The notes under the pieces are model-generated. The model did no database searches, was not told the DNA's origin, and saw only the letters and a program-made list of their open reading frames with translations. This document shows positions 33,887 to 45,653 of a DNA stretch of 64,000 nt, in pieces; positions within the stretch are counted from its first letter, which is position 1, and every line of letters starts with the position of its first letter. The position numbers and the translations under genes were made by a program. Location of the stretch: assembly GCA_902729315.2 (NCBI GenBank), contig LR746266.1:3172759-3236758 (forward strand). Reading direction: 5' to 3'. Origin of the DNA: Spirodela intermedia (lineage: Eukaryota; Streptophyta; Magnoliopsida; Alismatales; Araceae).

Positions 33887-35525
33887 TGATAAGTCTTCAT
33901 TATCATGAGTTAATAATTAGTAAATAATATAGTTTTAGCCTTAACTCATGATAAATAGACTTATATTTGTGTTAAAGTGTGAAAAGTGGTTTTCAGTTGA
34001 TTAATGTGATTTTTTGGGTAATTATGTGATTTTATACGAATTTATATGATTTTTACAATCTTACTTTTGAGATAAATGAAGAAAAAGAAATAAAACTAAA
34101 ATATTGCAAAATGGGGGGACCTGCCGGCCAGCCAGGCCCGCAAGTGGGTTGGAAGCTCAGTCGGGGAGTAGCTGCGAGCAGGGGCTCAAGCGGCTTGGAC
34201 CGATAGGGGCACGTGTGCGCCACTCCCCTTCCACGTCACTGGTGGCCAGCCGGCTGTGGGGCAAGGAGTGGTCGTACACGCAAGAGAAGGAATTTTGCTT
34301 AGAAAGCTAACATTACTATATATTCGCCCAAAAAATCGGCGCACAACCGATGTGGGACTAAACCCGCGTCACACCTTCCTCAGAAGAGGCGGGCGACCGG
34401 CACGGGTTCGAGTCCTTCGAGAGTCAAAAGTCATATATTTTTATCTGATTATCGTGACTTTCCTGCAGATCGCCGGTGAAGGATTAAGCAACGAGAATCG
34501 TTGGATCATCGGCGAAAATCTCGTCAACGCGATTCGCGGAGCATTGCTACTAAAATTTCTAAACGATTCGTGATAAAAGGATCGCGAATCCATCGAGTAA
34601 ATCATCTCTGATTGATCAACGAACAAGCCGTCGTCGGGAAGAGGACGATCCGCCGGGAGACGAGTCGCCACCTCCTGAGAGCGTACTAGATGCGATGAAG
34701 AGCCTCCTCTTGCTGTGCGAACCTGAGGATGAAGCTCCCTGACACACGCCCCACCTCCATCCAGCTCCTCTCTGTCGGGTGACAGCCGCCGGAGAGCTGC
34801 AAAGTCGTCGTTTTTCCGCTCCGCCGGGTGACGGCAGCCGGAGACGACTCGACGACCCATTTCATTAATCTCTAGACTTCGCGAGAAGATCTAGAGATTG
34901 CCCACGTTGTCTTTGTCCAAGGAGAGCCTTCGAGGCCGTGGACACTGCACGACGATCCTCTTGAATGCTCAGGATTCCAGTGCATCGCCGACGCATTGCC
35001 GTCGCGACACCAGAACTCTGTTTTCCTGCTTTCAACTTACTTTACGCTTCATTTAGTTATAGTTTTTGTGATTTTCATTTACCAAAATATACTTTGTTCT
35101 ATTACGATTCTTCCGGCTTTTACAGATCTTAATTTGATTAATTAAATCGTCTGTAATCGCTTATGTAAGAATTGTCAGGCGGAACTCTGTTTTTGCCCGA
35201 TTCGCGTTCGCCGGGCACTAACGTCATCTTGACGTCCGCACCCTTATTTCTCTTTTTCGTGAATTTTAAATATATTTCCTTTTCATTTCCTAGTATACAA
35301 TTCATAGAAAATCGTATTCATTGAGAAAAATTATGAATAATTACCATATATTATATTACATTGTTGTGATTGACCTGGAAAATTACCGCTATTTTTGGAA
35401 GTTTTATTGAATTATAATTGATATATTTGTTCAGAAAATACTTCTAAATATCCGAAAATTCGTATTTTCTAGTTTTATAAATTTTAGATTTGCGTGATTT
35501 AATATACAACGACTGAGTCACGTTA
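33887..35525 (+). mobile_element. Solo Athila LTR with TSD GATAC
   Basis: A complete 1639-bp LTR from TGATAAGTCTTC to GAGTCACGTTA (final CA mutated to TA), flanked by GATAC at 33882-33886 and 35526-35530. It contains a TATA-like ACTATATATTCG near 34314, a GGTTCGAGTCC B-box-like motif near 34404, a paired TGACG motif near 35219-35236, and on the minus strand a 139-codon antisense frame (34860-34441). It is the copy most like the right arm of the fold-back at 24348. Confidence 0.95.
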
Positions 35526-35751
35526 GATACCATTAGCGACAAAGATCAGATTGGCTTTCAGTTCCAAATGATCACTCTTCTACTAATCCAGTACATGGTA
35601 GGTCATTTTGCAAACATGGCCTTAAACAAAAAGTAGAAATCTTAGTCTCTTTTAACCCCCTCATCCTATGATGTCCTATGTATGATTATTTGGGTTATTT
35701 TGGCTGATCCATATTTTGGTTTATAGTATAGTTCGCTAGAAGATGATAAGT

Positions 35752-36082
35752 ATTGGGCTGGAGTGGATTAACAACACAGCTAAACAATACTCACAAAGTA
35801 GAATCAAGCTAGCATTTAAGAAATGTTATAATGATGAATTGGTCTTCATGAGATATAGCTAGTGGCATGAAATCTAAAAAAATCACAAAGAATATCATTT
35901 GAGAGTAAATCTCATTTATTTCCTTAATTATAATTTCAATAATGTTAGATATCTTCTATGCGATATGATTGATATATAGATTAATCAATGAATCTTTTCA
36001 CGAAATTTACTCTATTGGGTTACAAAATAATTATCCATTTTGGTTAATCGCCATAAGCGTAGGCAAATAACTAATGGGATAA
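35752..36082. repeat. Direct repeat, right copy (about 330 bp)
   Basis: Diverged partner of 33555-33886, about 2.2 kb downstream. The solo LTR sits immediately after the left copy and explains most of the spacing; about 220 bp of other sequence remain between the LTR and this copy. Confidence 0.75.
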
Positions 36083-37126
36083 CACTAAAGACAAAGATCA
36101 CACTAGTTTCAGTGGCAAATGAAAGTATTTTTTCGGATTTAATTGTCTTATTGTTTATATAAATTTGGATAGTCGTCTTCTTCATTTTAAGACCTAAAAA
36201 CATATTTATATAACATATATACCTATCTCGAAAGGTTTGGAGCTTAATTTGTGGATTAATTTATTCAACATATTTTATATAGTTTTAACTAAGCTTTATG
36301 CGGTCAGTTTATTAAAATAGAAATCAATATAAAAAATAATGCTAGCATGATTACTAGAGCGGTTTGACAATATTAATAATTATTCAATCCGAAATCATTT
36401 ATAAGTATATAGCATAATCTTTGGAGTATTGATGTAGTAAATTTAGATTGTCAACAAAAGTCCATCTAATTTTATGCAAATATATTGCTCACACTTGTCC
36501 TCTTAATTTTAATTAATATATTTTGCAACACATTCAGAATTTAATTATCATTAAATAAATTAATACAGCTAGTGTTGCCTAAAGTCTAGGAGTGATTGTT
36601 GATAAATTATGTTATTCTTATTTTAATGTATCCATTTATACACTTGTTAGATAACTATTTTAAAAGTTAGAGAACTATATTGAAAAAAATATATGCCACA
36701 ATAGTGAGAACTATTTTAAAAGTTTAATGACGTTCTACACTTGATTATATCTATTCACCTCTCATACAGATGCCACTTAGTCTACCTTGAGCTTGTCAGA
36801 ACTCTAGTAGCAAAGCTGACAAGAGTGTGCAAATGACTATCACAAATGTAGGAAAGTTCATATAATCAGATTACCAAAGCTTTCGCTGTGTTCATTCCCT
36901 CTCTTTTCCTTCACCTTTTTCCTTACACTTTTTAACCTTCAAAGAGAAAAAGAGGACATGGTAGAGGGTTATTAACATACTTCTGGTTATTTGAGTGACT
37001 TGTTCCCCTTATTTCCTCCCTTTTAATGAAGATTGTATGTTTTGTGACTGGGTGCATCTATTTCTTACGCTTGATGGGCAACTTAAGGAGCATAATGGGC
37101 TGAGAAAAATATGAAATTGAATGTTT
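36083..37126. other. Intergenic, strongly AT-rich
   Basis: No frame longer than about 60 codons, no repeat or transposon motif recognised. A pyrimidine-rich stretch lies at 36890-36940. Confidence 0.4.
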
Positions 37127-37362
37127 TCGCCTAAAATTTAAACGAAGAATCACCCGTCTTGATGGCCCCTTCGAAAATTTAAACAAAGAATCACCCGCCT
37201 TGATGGTCTCTTTGAAAATTTAAACGAGGAATCACAATTCTTGATGACCGGTTCCAAAATTTTAAATAAAGAATCACCCATGGTGATGATTCGTTCCAAA
37301 ATTCAAACCAAGAATCACTTATCTTGATGATTCGTTCCAAAATTCAAATGAAAAAACACCCA
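37127..37362. repeat. Tandem repeat with about 46 bp period, five units
   Basis: Each unit reads AAAATTTAAACGAAGAATCAC, CCGTCTTGATGG and a C/T-rich spacer with TTCG or TTCC. Units start near 37131, 37172, 37217, 37262 and 37306, drifting by substitutions only. Later units change GGCCCC to ATTCGTTCC. No coding frame. It lies just upstream of the first MADS-derived unit. Confidence 0.85.
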
Positions 37363-37489
37363 TCTCTTTGCAACAAGCCATCAGGAGCCTGAAATTGATG
37401 AAGCCAATACCCGATCTCCCATGACTAGATATTCTGATTATTCAGCCAGCTATATAGCCCTCTACGAACGTAAACGATGAGGATACCGA

Positions 37490-38400
37490 ACGACGGCTCA
37501 TCTTTCATGGCAGGTGATTTGTCCCTCGCAACGAACGCGGGCCGAGGGATGAGCTCGTGCCGTCTCAAGGGTACTCCACTCGTCGGGAATATTCTCGATG
37601 GGAGAAGGAGAAGCCCGGAAAAGAACGTTTCAAAATATCAGCAGCGAGGACCGTAAACGGAAAGAAATCTTCTGCGCTAGCAATAAACCAGGAGAGGGCG
37701 GGCAACTGTTTACAGAAAGAGATCGAGACGCGCAGACAGCAGATTCAATCTCATTGATTCGGGAGGATGCACGCTGCAACGAGACGCCTATAAATAACGG
37801 CGCACTCTTCGTCTCTCTTCATCGCCCACCTTTCAGCCCTTCTTCTACGTCCGGTCAACAATGGGCTGAGAGAATCCTGCAGTTCGTTCCACCGTCGCGA
37901 GTCCATCAACGGAGCTAACTGGTCACTTTCTGCCGATTCCAGCGATGGGACTAGATAAGGCGACATTGAGGCAAGGGAAGCCCGTCAGTGAGACGGGCGA
38001 AGAGTCGCCGCCGTCTCTCAGGGTGTAGTGCTTCCGGCGGAGTTGACGAGGCCCAGCGACGGGGTGCCGTAAAGGGCGGAGAGCTCGCATACCTTCTTGA
38101 AGATTTACTTTCGCCTCTTGATTGGTAGAACAAGTCTTCTGCACTGGTCATGTTGCTATGCGAATGCAGAGTCTGGTTGATCAAGAGCCGAAAGGGTATC
38201 CTAAACAATGTGTGCGAGCTCCCCGCTCTTTACGGCACCCACTGGCCGGACCTCGCCAACTTTACCGGGCCGAGGACTACACCGGTGAGGCGTCCATGGT
38301 GGGCGTATCCTCAGTGGCTACACCTTTCACTTCCACGGGCTGCAGCTCTATAAATGTCATAGGATGGATGTGTATTCATGTGTAATAAATTTCTGCGTTT
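37490..38400 (+). ncRNA. MADS-derived transcription-unit-like repeat, copy 1
   Basis: A gene-like unit shared with 41712-42886 and 63714-64000. On plus it has a TATA box GCCTATAAATAAC at 37787-37799, a leader with a CTCTCTTCATCGCCCACC-type block, then an inverted repeat of MADS-box sequence (38019-38286) and an AATAAA at 38384-38389, predicting a transcript of about 0.6 kb. The only short plus frame after the leader (ATG 37945, 27 codons) is not kept in copy 2, where it stops after four codons, so a protein is unlikely. MADS similarity is seen only as fragments (see the hairpin entry). It may be a decayed type I MADS gene rearranged into a fold-back, or a small-RNA precursor; the ncRNA label is inference. 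Confidence 0.4.
38019..38286. repeat. Inverted repeat of MADS-box fragments (fold-back), copy 1
   Basis: The left arm 38019-38143 and right arm 38163-38286 are reverse complements at roughly three bases in four, separated by a loop of about 19 bases. On minus the left arm reads IKRRK, a stop, then IFKKVCELSALYGTPS; on plus the right arm reads IKSRKGILNNVCELPALYGT. Both are the recognition-helix region of a MADS domain (pattern RRKG.KKV.ELS.L.G), nearest in style to type I MADS proteins. RNA of either strand would fold into a hairpin of about 120 bp. Confidence 0.75.
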
Positions 38401-39800
38401 AAAGTCTTAGTCACGATCTTTCCCTTCAGTTCTCTCTCTCTCGCTCCCCCAGTCCTCTCTCTCCTGTCGCAAGTTCTCACTCTTCCTCTCGCTCCGTCCG
38501 TCTGGTTCTCTCTCCTCTCTTTCATTCGCTCTCTCTAGTTATCTCTCTCATCTAGTAGAGATCCTGAAATAGATGTTGGGACTCATGTCATGGGAATCTG
38601 GTAAGCAAGTCTACTTGGTTCTCTCTGGCTGGCCTTGAGCGTTAGTCAACATCTACCGAACTTTTCTCTAACACGGAAACGCACTAAGACGTCAACACGG
38701 TAGGAAAACACACTTAAGCCTGAACCTCTCTCCCGCACTAAGGCTCTACTCTTATAAGAGGATGCCCTTAATATCTAAATAACTTCATAACCAGAATGGG
38801 TAATTAGGGGGTGGTGTTCACCACTCTAGAAGTTAGTGAAACTGACCCTTTAACTGCCAACCATGAAGAGGCATACTAGATTGCTTTTCAGCCTTGGCAG
38901 TGTATTTTATATGCATCATTAGGACGATTCTGCTCCTTGCCTTCATCATTAGCCTGATAGGACTTCAACCCTGAAACATGGAAAATTAGGTGTCCAACTG
39001 ATCTCCACGATACATTGATGCAGCAGGGCAACCTGCCTGCTTACACCGCAACCTCAAAAGATCAATCACGTCATGGTACCAGACCTTCATGAGGCTGTCT
39101 CTGATTGATATTTTTTAAGAACTTATCTTGATCTGTAGAAAATTACAATCGTCATCGTCAAAATTCGTAATTCTCTACATTATGCACGCTAGGGGCACCA
39201 ACACCTTGCACACTTGGCGCACCTACACAAACAGTTTTATGTCACCATAGCTTATTTCGGTACCACTGGCAAAATTAGTGGCTGGTATCCCATTGGTAAC
39301 CAAAACAAACACTGACCCAATTACCAAACTATAGTGAAGCTTGTATGAAACTAGAAAAATCAAGAAATTATTTGATTCTCTAGGTTAAGCAAAACAAAAA
39401 TATCTCAATTATTCCTCCAACATACCGTGTATCTGCTCCTTTTAGTCAACCATCTGTGAATTAAAGCTTGTTAACGACTTCATTTGGATGAGCAAATGTG
39501 TGGAACGAAGTGTTCATAAATAGCAGGTAAACCTTACATTATGTGTGCTATGCACGCACACACCTCATGCACTTTGGTGCACCTACGGGTGCACTGTCCA
39601 AAAAGACCATTTCAAAATTATCTCTCATGCTTGTAATTTATCTACTCCATCTGATCATCCATCCATAGATGAAACATTTTGATAAAATCTTCAGTTGAGT
39701 GCCAATTGTGTGAAAAGAGCTATCCTAAAATGACAATAAAACTAAATTTCCCCATCCTAATAATGTTGTCTAAGGGGCTCAATAGCTTCATCAAGTTCTC
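38400..39800. other. Intergenic between MADS-derived units
   Basis: It begins with a CT-rich stretch (38425-38550). Two related blocks near 39175-39235 and 39535-39600 share ACATTATG, GCACGC, CACCTAC and similar pieces. No gene or transposon domain was recognised. Confidence 0.35.
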
Positions 39801-39809
39801 CATAAGAGG

Positions 39810-40260
39810 CATGCCACTTCTATCAAGTTGAGCATTTGTGTTTGCATAGATAAAATATTTCGGAAGAATCCTTTCACCACAAAAATATAACTGAAGAATC
39901 ATCCAAAGATGAAAATTAAAGCATGTCTCTATTGCTGATGATGTCCTGAAGTGGTCCTCACAACCACATAAAATTCACAATGAAGAAGTGTGCCACTTCT
40001 TCTATCCAATTGTCCATTTTTAATTGTAAAAATATAGTATATTTTGAAAACAAAACTATTGACAACAAAAATTTAAACCCTTCGTGTTTGCCACTTCTAT
40101 CAAGTTGACCATTCATGATCAGACAAATACAAAACATTTTGAGAAGAAACCTTTTACCACAAAGATAAAAATTAAGAATCATCCGAAAATTAGAAGCAAA
40201 GCAAATGTTTCCACCACTGATGGTGTCCTCAAGTGAGCCTCAAAGCCCCACAAACTTTCC
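39810..40260. repeat. Two diverged direct repeats, period about 279 bp
   Basis: GCCACTTCTATCAAGTTGA begins both copies (about 39811 and 40090). Each then has a TTTYACCACAAA block, GAATCATCC, CTGATGRTGTCCT and a closing GTGTGCMACTT block. An intervening AT-rich spacer breaks the symmetry. Non-coding. Confidence 0.65.
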
Positions 40261-41711
40261 CATGAATAGGTGTGCAACTTGACAATACTCTTACCTTATG
40301 TGATAAACAAGGTAAAATTTATATAATAGCAACATAAATTTATGATTAAATACATATACTTGAATTAGAATACATTTACATGTGCTGAAATACTTTATAG
40401 AAAATTCATGATTAAATTTACACTTTGGATGATTTATTTTCATGAATTTGCTTTGATCTTTTAATATTATGTGATAATACAATCATCTAAGGTGTATATA
40501 CGCTTAAAATGTATCTTATATTTTCCAAGAATATGTTCATGAAGTAAGATTTTGAATTAAAAAAAATTCTGATTGCTTAAAGTTTTTTTGGAATTCTGTG
40601 TAAGCATGTGGCAAGTAAGCCAATACTTATTGTTTAGGCTCCAAGCCTTCATAGCTATGTCAACATAAAAATGAGTTTTAATCCTTAGTTTTGATAGGCC
40701 AGAAAGCTCATGTGTCAACCAATAAAACCACATCAGCTAGGCCAAAATAGTAAGTTTATGAAAAATGAAAAGGAATAACAATCAATTTCTACATTCAAAT
40801 CCTTCTCATATTAGATCTGATTTTTTAAGTTATTTATAAGAGAGATTTAAGGTAACAGATTCATGCCTTCTTAACCAAAATAAAAAGGAAAGATTATGAG
40901 AAAGGGGTATCTCTCTTTATTGGTCATAACTTCTCTCTTCTCTTGGGGAGAGGAAGACCTCATTCTTCACTATAGTGACAAAGGAATATGGTCTATCCTA
41001 TCTTCTCAAGTAAAATTTCATGATTTTAATTTCTTGATTTTTTTAGAACTTCCTTTGATCCTAATTATTTTTAAGTAATTTTAATTGATTTCATGTCTAG
41101 ATTTATATTCCAAAGTTCTCTATGTGTGATGATAGAGTTGCAATGGCTTTCTTGACATTTTCTCCATTATTTTACTGTAATTTTTTAATTTTCATATTTC
41201 ATTTCAAGTTGTTGATTCATTCTATCATATGAGTTGACACACATGGTAGGATCAATCATAGTTTTGTTAAGAATATTTTTTTATACCTTTTTAGATTTCA
41301 CTACATTATAGACCATTTACCTGATCATTTTAAGTTGTTGATTCATTCCTTCGTTTCTTTGATTTTTCTAAGTTGTTTTTCATAAGCTCTTGAATTAACA
41401 CGAATTAGAGGTGATCTAGAGGCAATCAAAATATCATAAAAGAACATCTCTTCTATTTCACAAGTTGACTTAGATAAGGGAATACAACTATGACAATTTG
41501 GTGATAAGAGAAATCATTAATTTTCTATCTTTAGTTTTTAGTTGTTTAAGTTTTGGTAAGGGTTGAGAATCAATTAAAGATATATTTGTCTTTCATCTCT
41601 ATGAAGATGACTAGAATTCACTAAATTTATTATTTAAAACATCTTTAAAATTCAGTTTATTAATCATTAAATTATGGTTATCTTATAACTCAGTGACCAT
41701 CTATACAGCTC
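40261..41711. other. Intergenic, AT-rich
   Basis: No frame above 63 codons with any family resemblance and no repeat noticed. It separates MADS-derived unit 1 and unit 2. Confidence 0.4.
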
Positions 41712-42886
41712 AACTTTTCATGGCAGATGATTTGCCTCCTACTATGAATGTGGAGTAAACTGTGTTCTCTTGTCATTGCAATGTCGTTCCTCATTAGAGA
41801 CGTTCTTGAGAGAGGAGAAACTTGAAAGAGGACATTTCAAAGATATCAGCAGTAAGGACCATAAATGGAAAGAAATCTTTTGTGCAAGTGATAAACTGGG
41901 AGATTGTACCTATTTACAGAAAGATATCGAGATGTGCAGGCAGAAGATTCAACCTCATTAATTGTGGGAGGGTGCCACCTGCAAGGAACATCCTATAAAT
42001 GGTCGTACTTTTTATCTCTTTTTGTCACAAGTCATCCTTCAGCCCTTCTTCTAAGTTCAGCCTACAATGGATTGGGAAAGTGATGAAGCCCTCAACTTCA
42101 CCCGCACGACCCTAGTACTCAGCGGAAGCTCCGTAACATTAGGATGCATCAACTGAATGAACGTCACTTATATAATAAAGAAGTAGTAATAGAGTCTTAC
42201 CCGCTCTAAGGGTGTTTGAGAGAGTCTGACCCACTCTAAGGGTAGCCATCCCCTCTCATCCCTTTCCCTCACGTCGTATCTCTCTTTCCCTGTGATCTCC
42301 TTTTGTCCTCTAGTGTGTCTTTTGCATTTCCGCTCACCATGCTCCCGTGTCACCATCTCATCCTCTCTTGTTGACGTGGGGGTTCCACCAGAACGTCATA
42401 TGGATCGTTTCCCTGTTGCGAGTCCTGTCATCAACAACGCTAACCGGTCGCTTTTGTCTACTCAACTGATGGGACTCGAATGAGGAGACAATCAGAAAAT
42501 GGATGCCTGTCAGTCAGGTGGACAGAGCGCTGGGTGGAGTGCTTCCGACGGTGGAGATGACGTGGCCCAGTGACGGGGTGCCAGATGGTAGAGAACTCGC
42601 ACACCTTCTTGAAGGTGCCCTTTTGCCTGTTGATGCGGATAATATGTCGTTGCAGAGTCTGCTTCATCAAGGCCAAAAAGGTCTCCTAAAAAATATGGGC
42701 GAGGTCCCTGCTCTTTATGGCACCCACTAACTAGACCTCGCAACTTTGAAAAAAAAGAGTTCAATGGTGGTCATCTTCTCTATGACTATCTCTTTCACTT
42801 CGATTACCTGTAAGTCTACAACTAAATTAGGATGGATGTACATTGATGTGCAATAAATTTCTTCATTTAAAATCTAAGTTAGTCAT
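41712..42886 (+). ncRNA. MADS-derived transcription-unit-like repeat, copy 2
   Basis: Same order as copy 1: a TTTTCATGGCAGATGATTTGCC start, a GACCATAAATGGAAAGAAAT block, TATA box TCCTATAAATGG near 41991-42002, leader, inverted MADS repeat (42533-42760) and AATAAA at 42852-42857. About 270 bp (42090-42360) have no partner in copy 1 and include a short tandem of ACCCRCTCTAAGGGTR units near 42200-42245. The unit ends where the Athila LTR begins at 42887. The short plus frame of copy 1 is not conserved. Labelled ncRNA by inference. Confidence 0.38.
42533..42760. repeat. Inverted repeat of MADS-box fragments (fold-back), copy 2
   Basis: Left arm about 42533-42649, right arm about 42651-42760, almost no loop. 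On minus the left arm reads NRQKGTFKKVCEFSTIWHP; on plus the right arm reads QGQKGLLKNMGEVPALYGTH. Both are the same MADS helix as in copy 1. The pairing is kept although both arms have diverged from copy 1. Confidence 0.72.
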
Positions 42887-44015
42887 TGATAAGTCTTCAT
42901 TATCATGAGTTAATAATTAGTAAATAATATAGTTTTAGTCTTAATTCATGATAAATAGACTTATCTTTGTGTTAAAGTGTAAAAAGTGATTTTTAGTTGA
43001 TTAATGTGAATTTTTGGCTAATTATGTGATTTTATAAAAATTTATATGATTTTTATAGTCTTACTTTTGAGATAAATGAAGAAAAAAAAAACCCAAAATG
43101 GGGGGTAATCGTCAGCTAGCCGGACCCGCAAGCGGGTTGGAAGCATAGTCATAGAGGAGCCGCGAGCAGGGGCTCAAGCAACTTGGACCAATAAGGGCAC
43201 ATGTATGCCACTCCTCTTCCACGTCACCGATGGCTAACTAGTAAGGAGTGGTCGTACACGTGAGAGAAAGGGACTTGATTGCAAATGTAATATTACTATA
43301 TATTTATCTGAAACTTTAGCGCACAAGCGATGTGAGACTAAACCCACGTCACACCTTCCTTAGAAAGGCTTTGATGATTTTAATACCTAAAATACCCCTT
43401 ATTTATAATAGAGATATACCATGATGATGTCATTTGATAAGGGCATTAGAGTACTTATGTCAATCTCTCTCATATAGGCGGGCAACTGGCATAGGTTTGA
43501 ATCCTCCTAGAGCAAAAACTCATATTTTTTATTTAATTATCACGACTTTCCTGTAGGTCACCGATGAAGGATTAAGCCACTATAATCACTAGATCATCAG
43601 CGAAAATCTCGTCAATGCGATTTGCCGAGCATTGTTACTAAAGTTGCTGAACGATTTGCAATAAAAAGATCGTGAATCCATCAAGTAAAACATTTCCAAT
43701 TGATCAACGAACAAGTCGTCGTCGAGAAGAGGATGATCCGTCGGGAGACAAGTCGCCACCTCTTAAGAGCGTACTGGATGCAATGAAGAGCCTCCTCTTG
43801 CTACGCAGACTTGAGGATGAAGCTCCCTAACACGCGCCCCACCTCCATCCAGCTCCTCTCCATCGGGTGATAGTCGCCGGAGAGCCGCAAAGTCGCCATT
43901 TTTCTGCTCCGTCAGGTGACAGCCGCTAGAGACGATTCAAAGACCTATTTTATTGATCTCTAGACTTCGCAAGGAGATTTACAGATTGCCCACGTCGTCC
44001 TTGTCTAAGGAGAGG
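42887..44015 (+). mobile_element. 5' LTR of old Athila 2, first part
   Basis: Starts TGATAAGTCTTC and runs to GGAGAGG at 44015, where a complete minus-strand Athila is inserted. The LTR continues at 54341. It carries the extra segment of about 107 bp (about 43371-43478) typical of the long LTR subfamily, shared with the solo LTR at 18398. Long A run near 43083. Confidence 0.93.
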
Positions 44016-45653
44016 TGATGTGACTTAGTCATTGTATATTAAATCACACAAATATAAAATTTATAAAACAAGAAAATACGAATTTTTGGATATTTAGAAG
44101 TATTTCTGAACAAATATATCAATTATAATTCAATAAAACTTCCAAAAATAGCAATAATTTTCTAGGTCGATCACAAGAATATAATATAATATCTGGTAAT
44201 TATTCAGAATTTTCCTCAAAGAACACTACTTTATATGAATTTTATACTAAGAAATGAAAAGGAAATACATTTAAAATTCACAAAAAAGGGAAATAAGGGT
44301 GCGGATGTCAGGGTGACGTCAGCACCTGGCGGATGCGAATCGGGCGGAAATAGGGTTCCACCTTGCGATTCTTATGTAAGTGATTATAAACGATTTAATT
44401 GATCAAATTAAGATCTGTAAAAGTCGGAAGAATCGTAATTGAACAAAATATATTTTGGTAAATTAAAATCACACAGATTATCACTAAATGAAGCGTAAAG
44501 TAAGTTGAAAGTAGGAAAACAGAGTTCCGACGTCGCAGCGGTGATGCGTTGGCGATGCACTGGAATCTTGAGCATTCGGGAGGATAGTCGTGCAGTGTCC
44601 ACGGCCTCGAAGGCTCTCCTTGAACAAAGACGATGTGGGCAATCTCTAGATCTCCTTGCGAAGTCTAGAGATTAATAAAATAGGTCGTTGAATCATCTCC
44701 GGCAGTTGTCACCCAGCGGAGCGGAAAAACGGCGACTTTGCAGCTCTCCGGCGGCTATCACCCGGCGGAGAGGAGCTGGATGGAGGTGGGGCGCGTGTCA
44801 GGGAGCTTCATCCTCAGGTTCGCGCAGCAAGAGGATGCTCTTCATCGCATCTGGTACGTTCTTAGGAGGTGGCGACTCGTCTCCTAGCGGATCGTCCTCT
44901 TCCCGACGATGGCTTGTTCGTCGATCAATCGGAGATGCTTTACTCGATGAATTCGCGATCCTTTTATCACGAATCGTTCAACAATTTTAGTAACAATTCT
45001 CCGCGAATCGCATTGACAAGATTTTTGCCGATGATCTAGTGATTCTGGTTGCTTAATCCTTCACCGGTGATCTGCAGGAAAGTCGCGATAATCAGATAAA
45101 AAAAATATGAATTTTGGCTCTGAGAGGATTCGAACCCACGCCGGTTTCCCCCCTTCTGGGGAAGGTGTGACATGGGTTTAGTCTCACATCGGTTGTGCGC
45201 TGAATTTTCGAGCGAATATATAGTAATGTTACATTTCAAAGCAAGTCCCTTTCTCGCGCGTGTACGACTACTCCTTGCCCCACAACTAGCTGGCCACTGG
45301 TGACGTGGAAGGGGGGTGGCACACACGTGCTCCTTCGGTCTAAGCCGCTTGAGCCCTTGCTCGCGGCTACTTCCCGACTGTACTTTCGACCCCCTCGCGG
45401 GCCCGGCTGACTGGCGGGTCCCCCCATTTTGCAATATTTTTATTTTTATTTCTTTTTCTTCATTTATCTCAAAAGTAAGACTGTAAAAATCATATAAATT
45501 CGTATAAAATCACATAATTACCCAAAAATTCACATTAATCAACTGAAAACCACTTTTCACACTTTAACACAAATATAAGTCTTCATTATCACGAGTTAAG
45601 GCTAAAACTATATTATTTACTAATTATTAACTCATGATAATGAAGACTTATCA
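44016..45653 (-). repeat. 3' LTR of the complete Athila
   Basis: On plus it runs TGATGTGACTTAG to AAGACTTATCA, 1638 bp. Next to its inner end the minus-strand polypurine tract (AGTTGGGGGGTG, plus 45654-45665) primes second-strand synthesis. The short LTR subfamily. Confidence 0.95.

Noticed and set aside
37557-37918. Overlapping 66- and 106-codon plus frames at the start of MADS-derived unit 1
   Set aside because: They span the TATA box and leader and are not conserved in units 2 and 3.
44688-45434. Frames of 100-132 codons in the LTR, also at 24018-24332, 34104-34573, 53877-54092 and 62119-62548
   Set aside because: Short LTR frames that differ between copies and show no protein motif; only the recurrent 139-codon antisense frame was kept as an observation.
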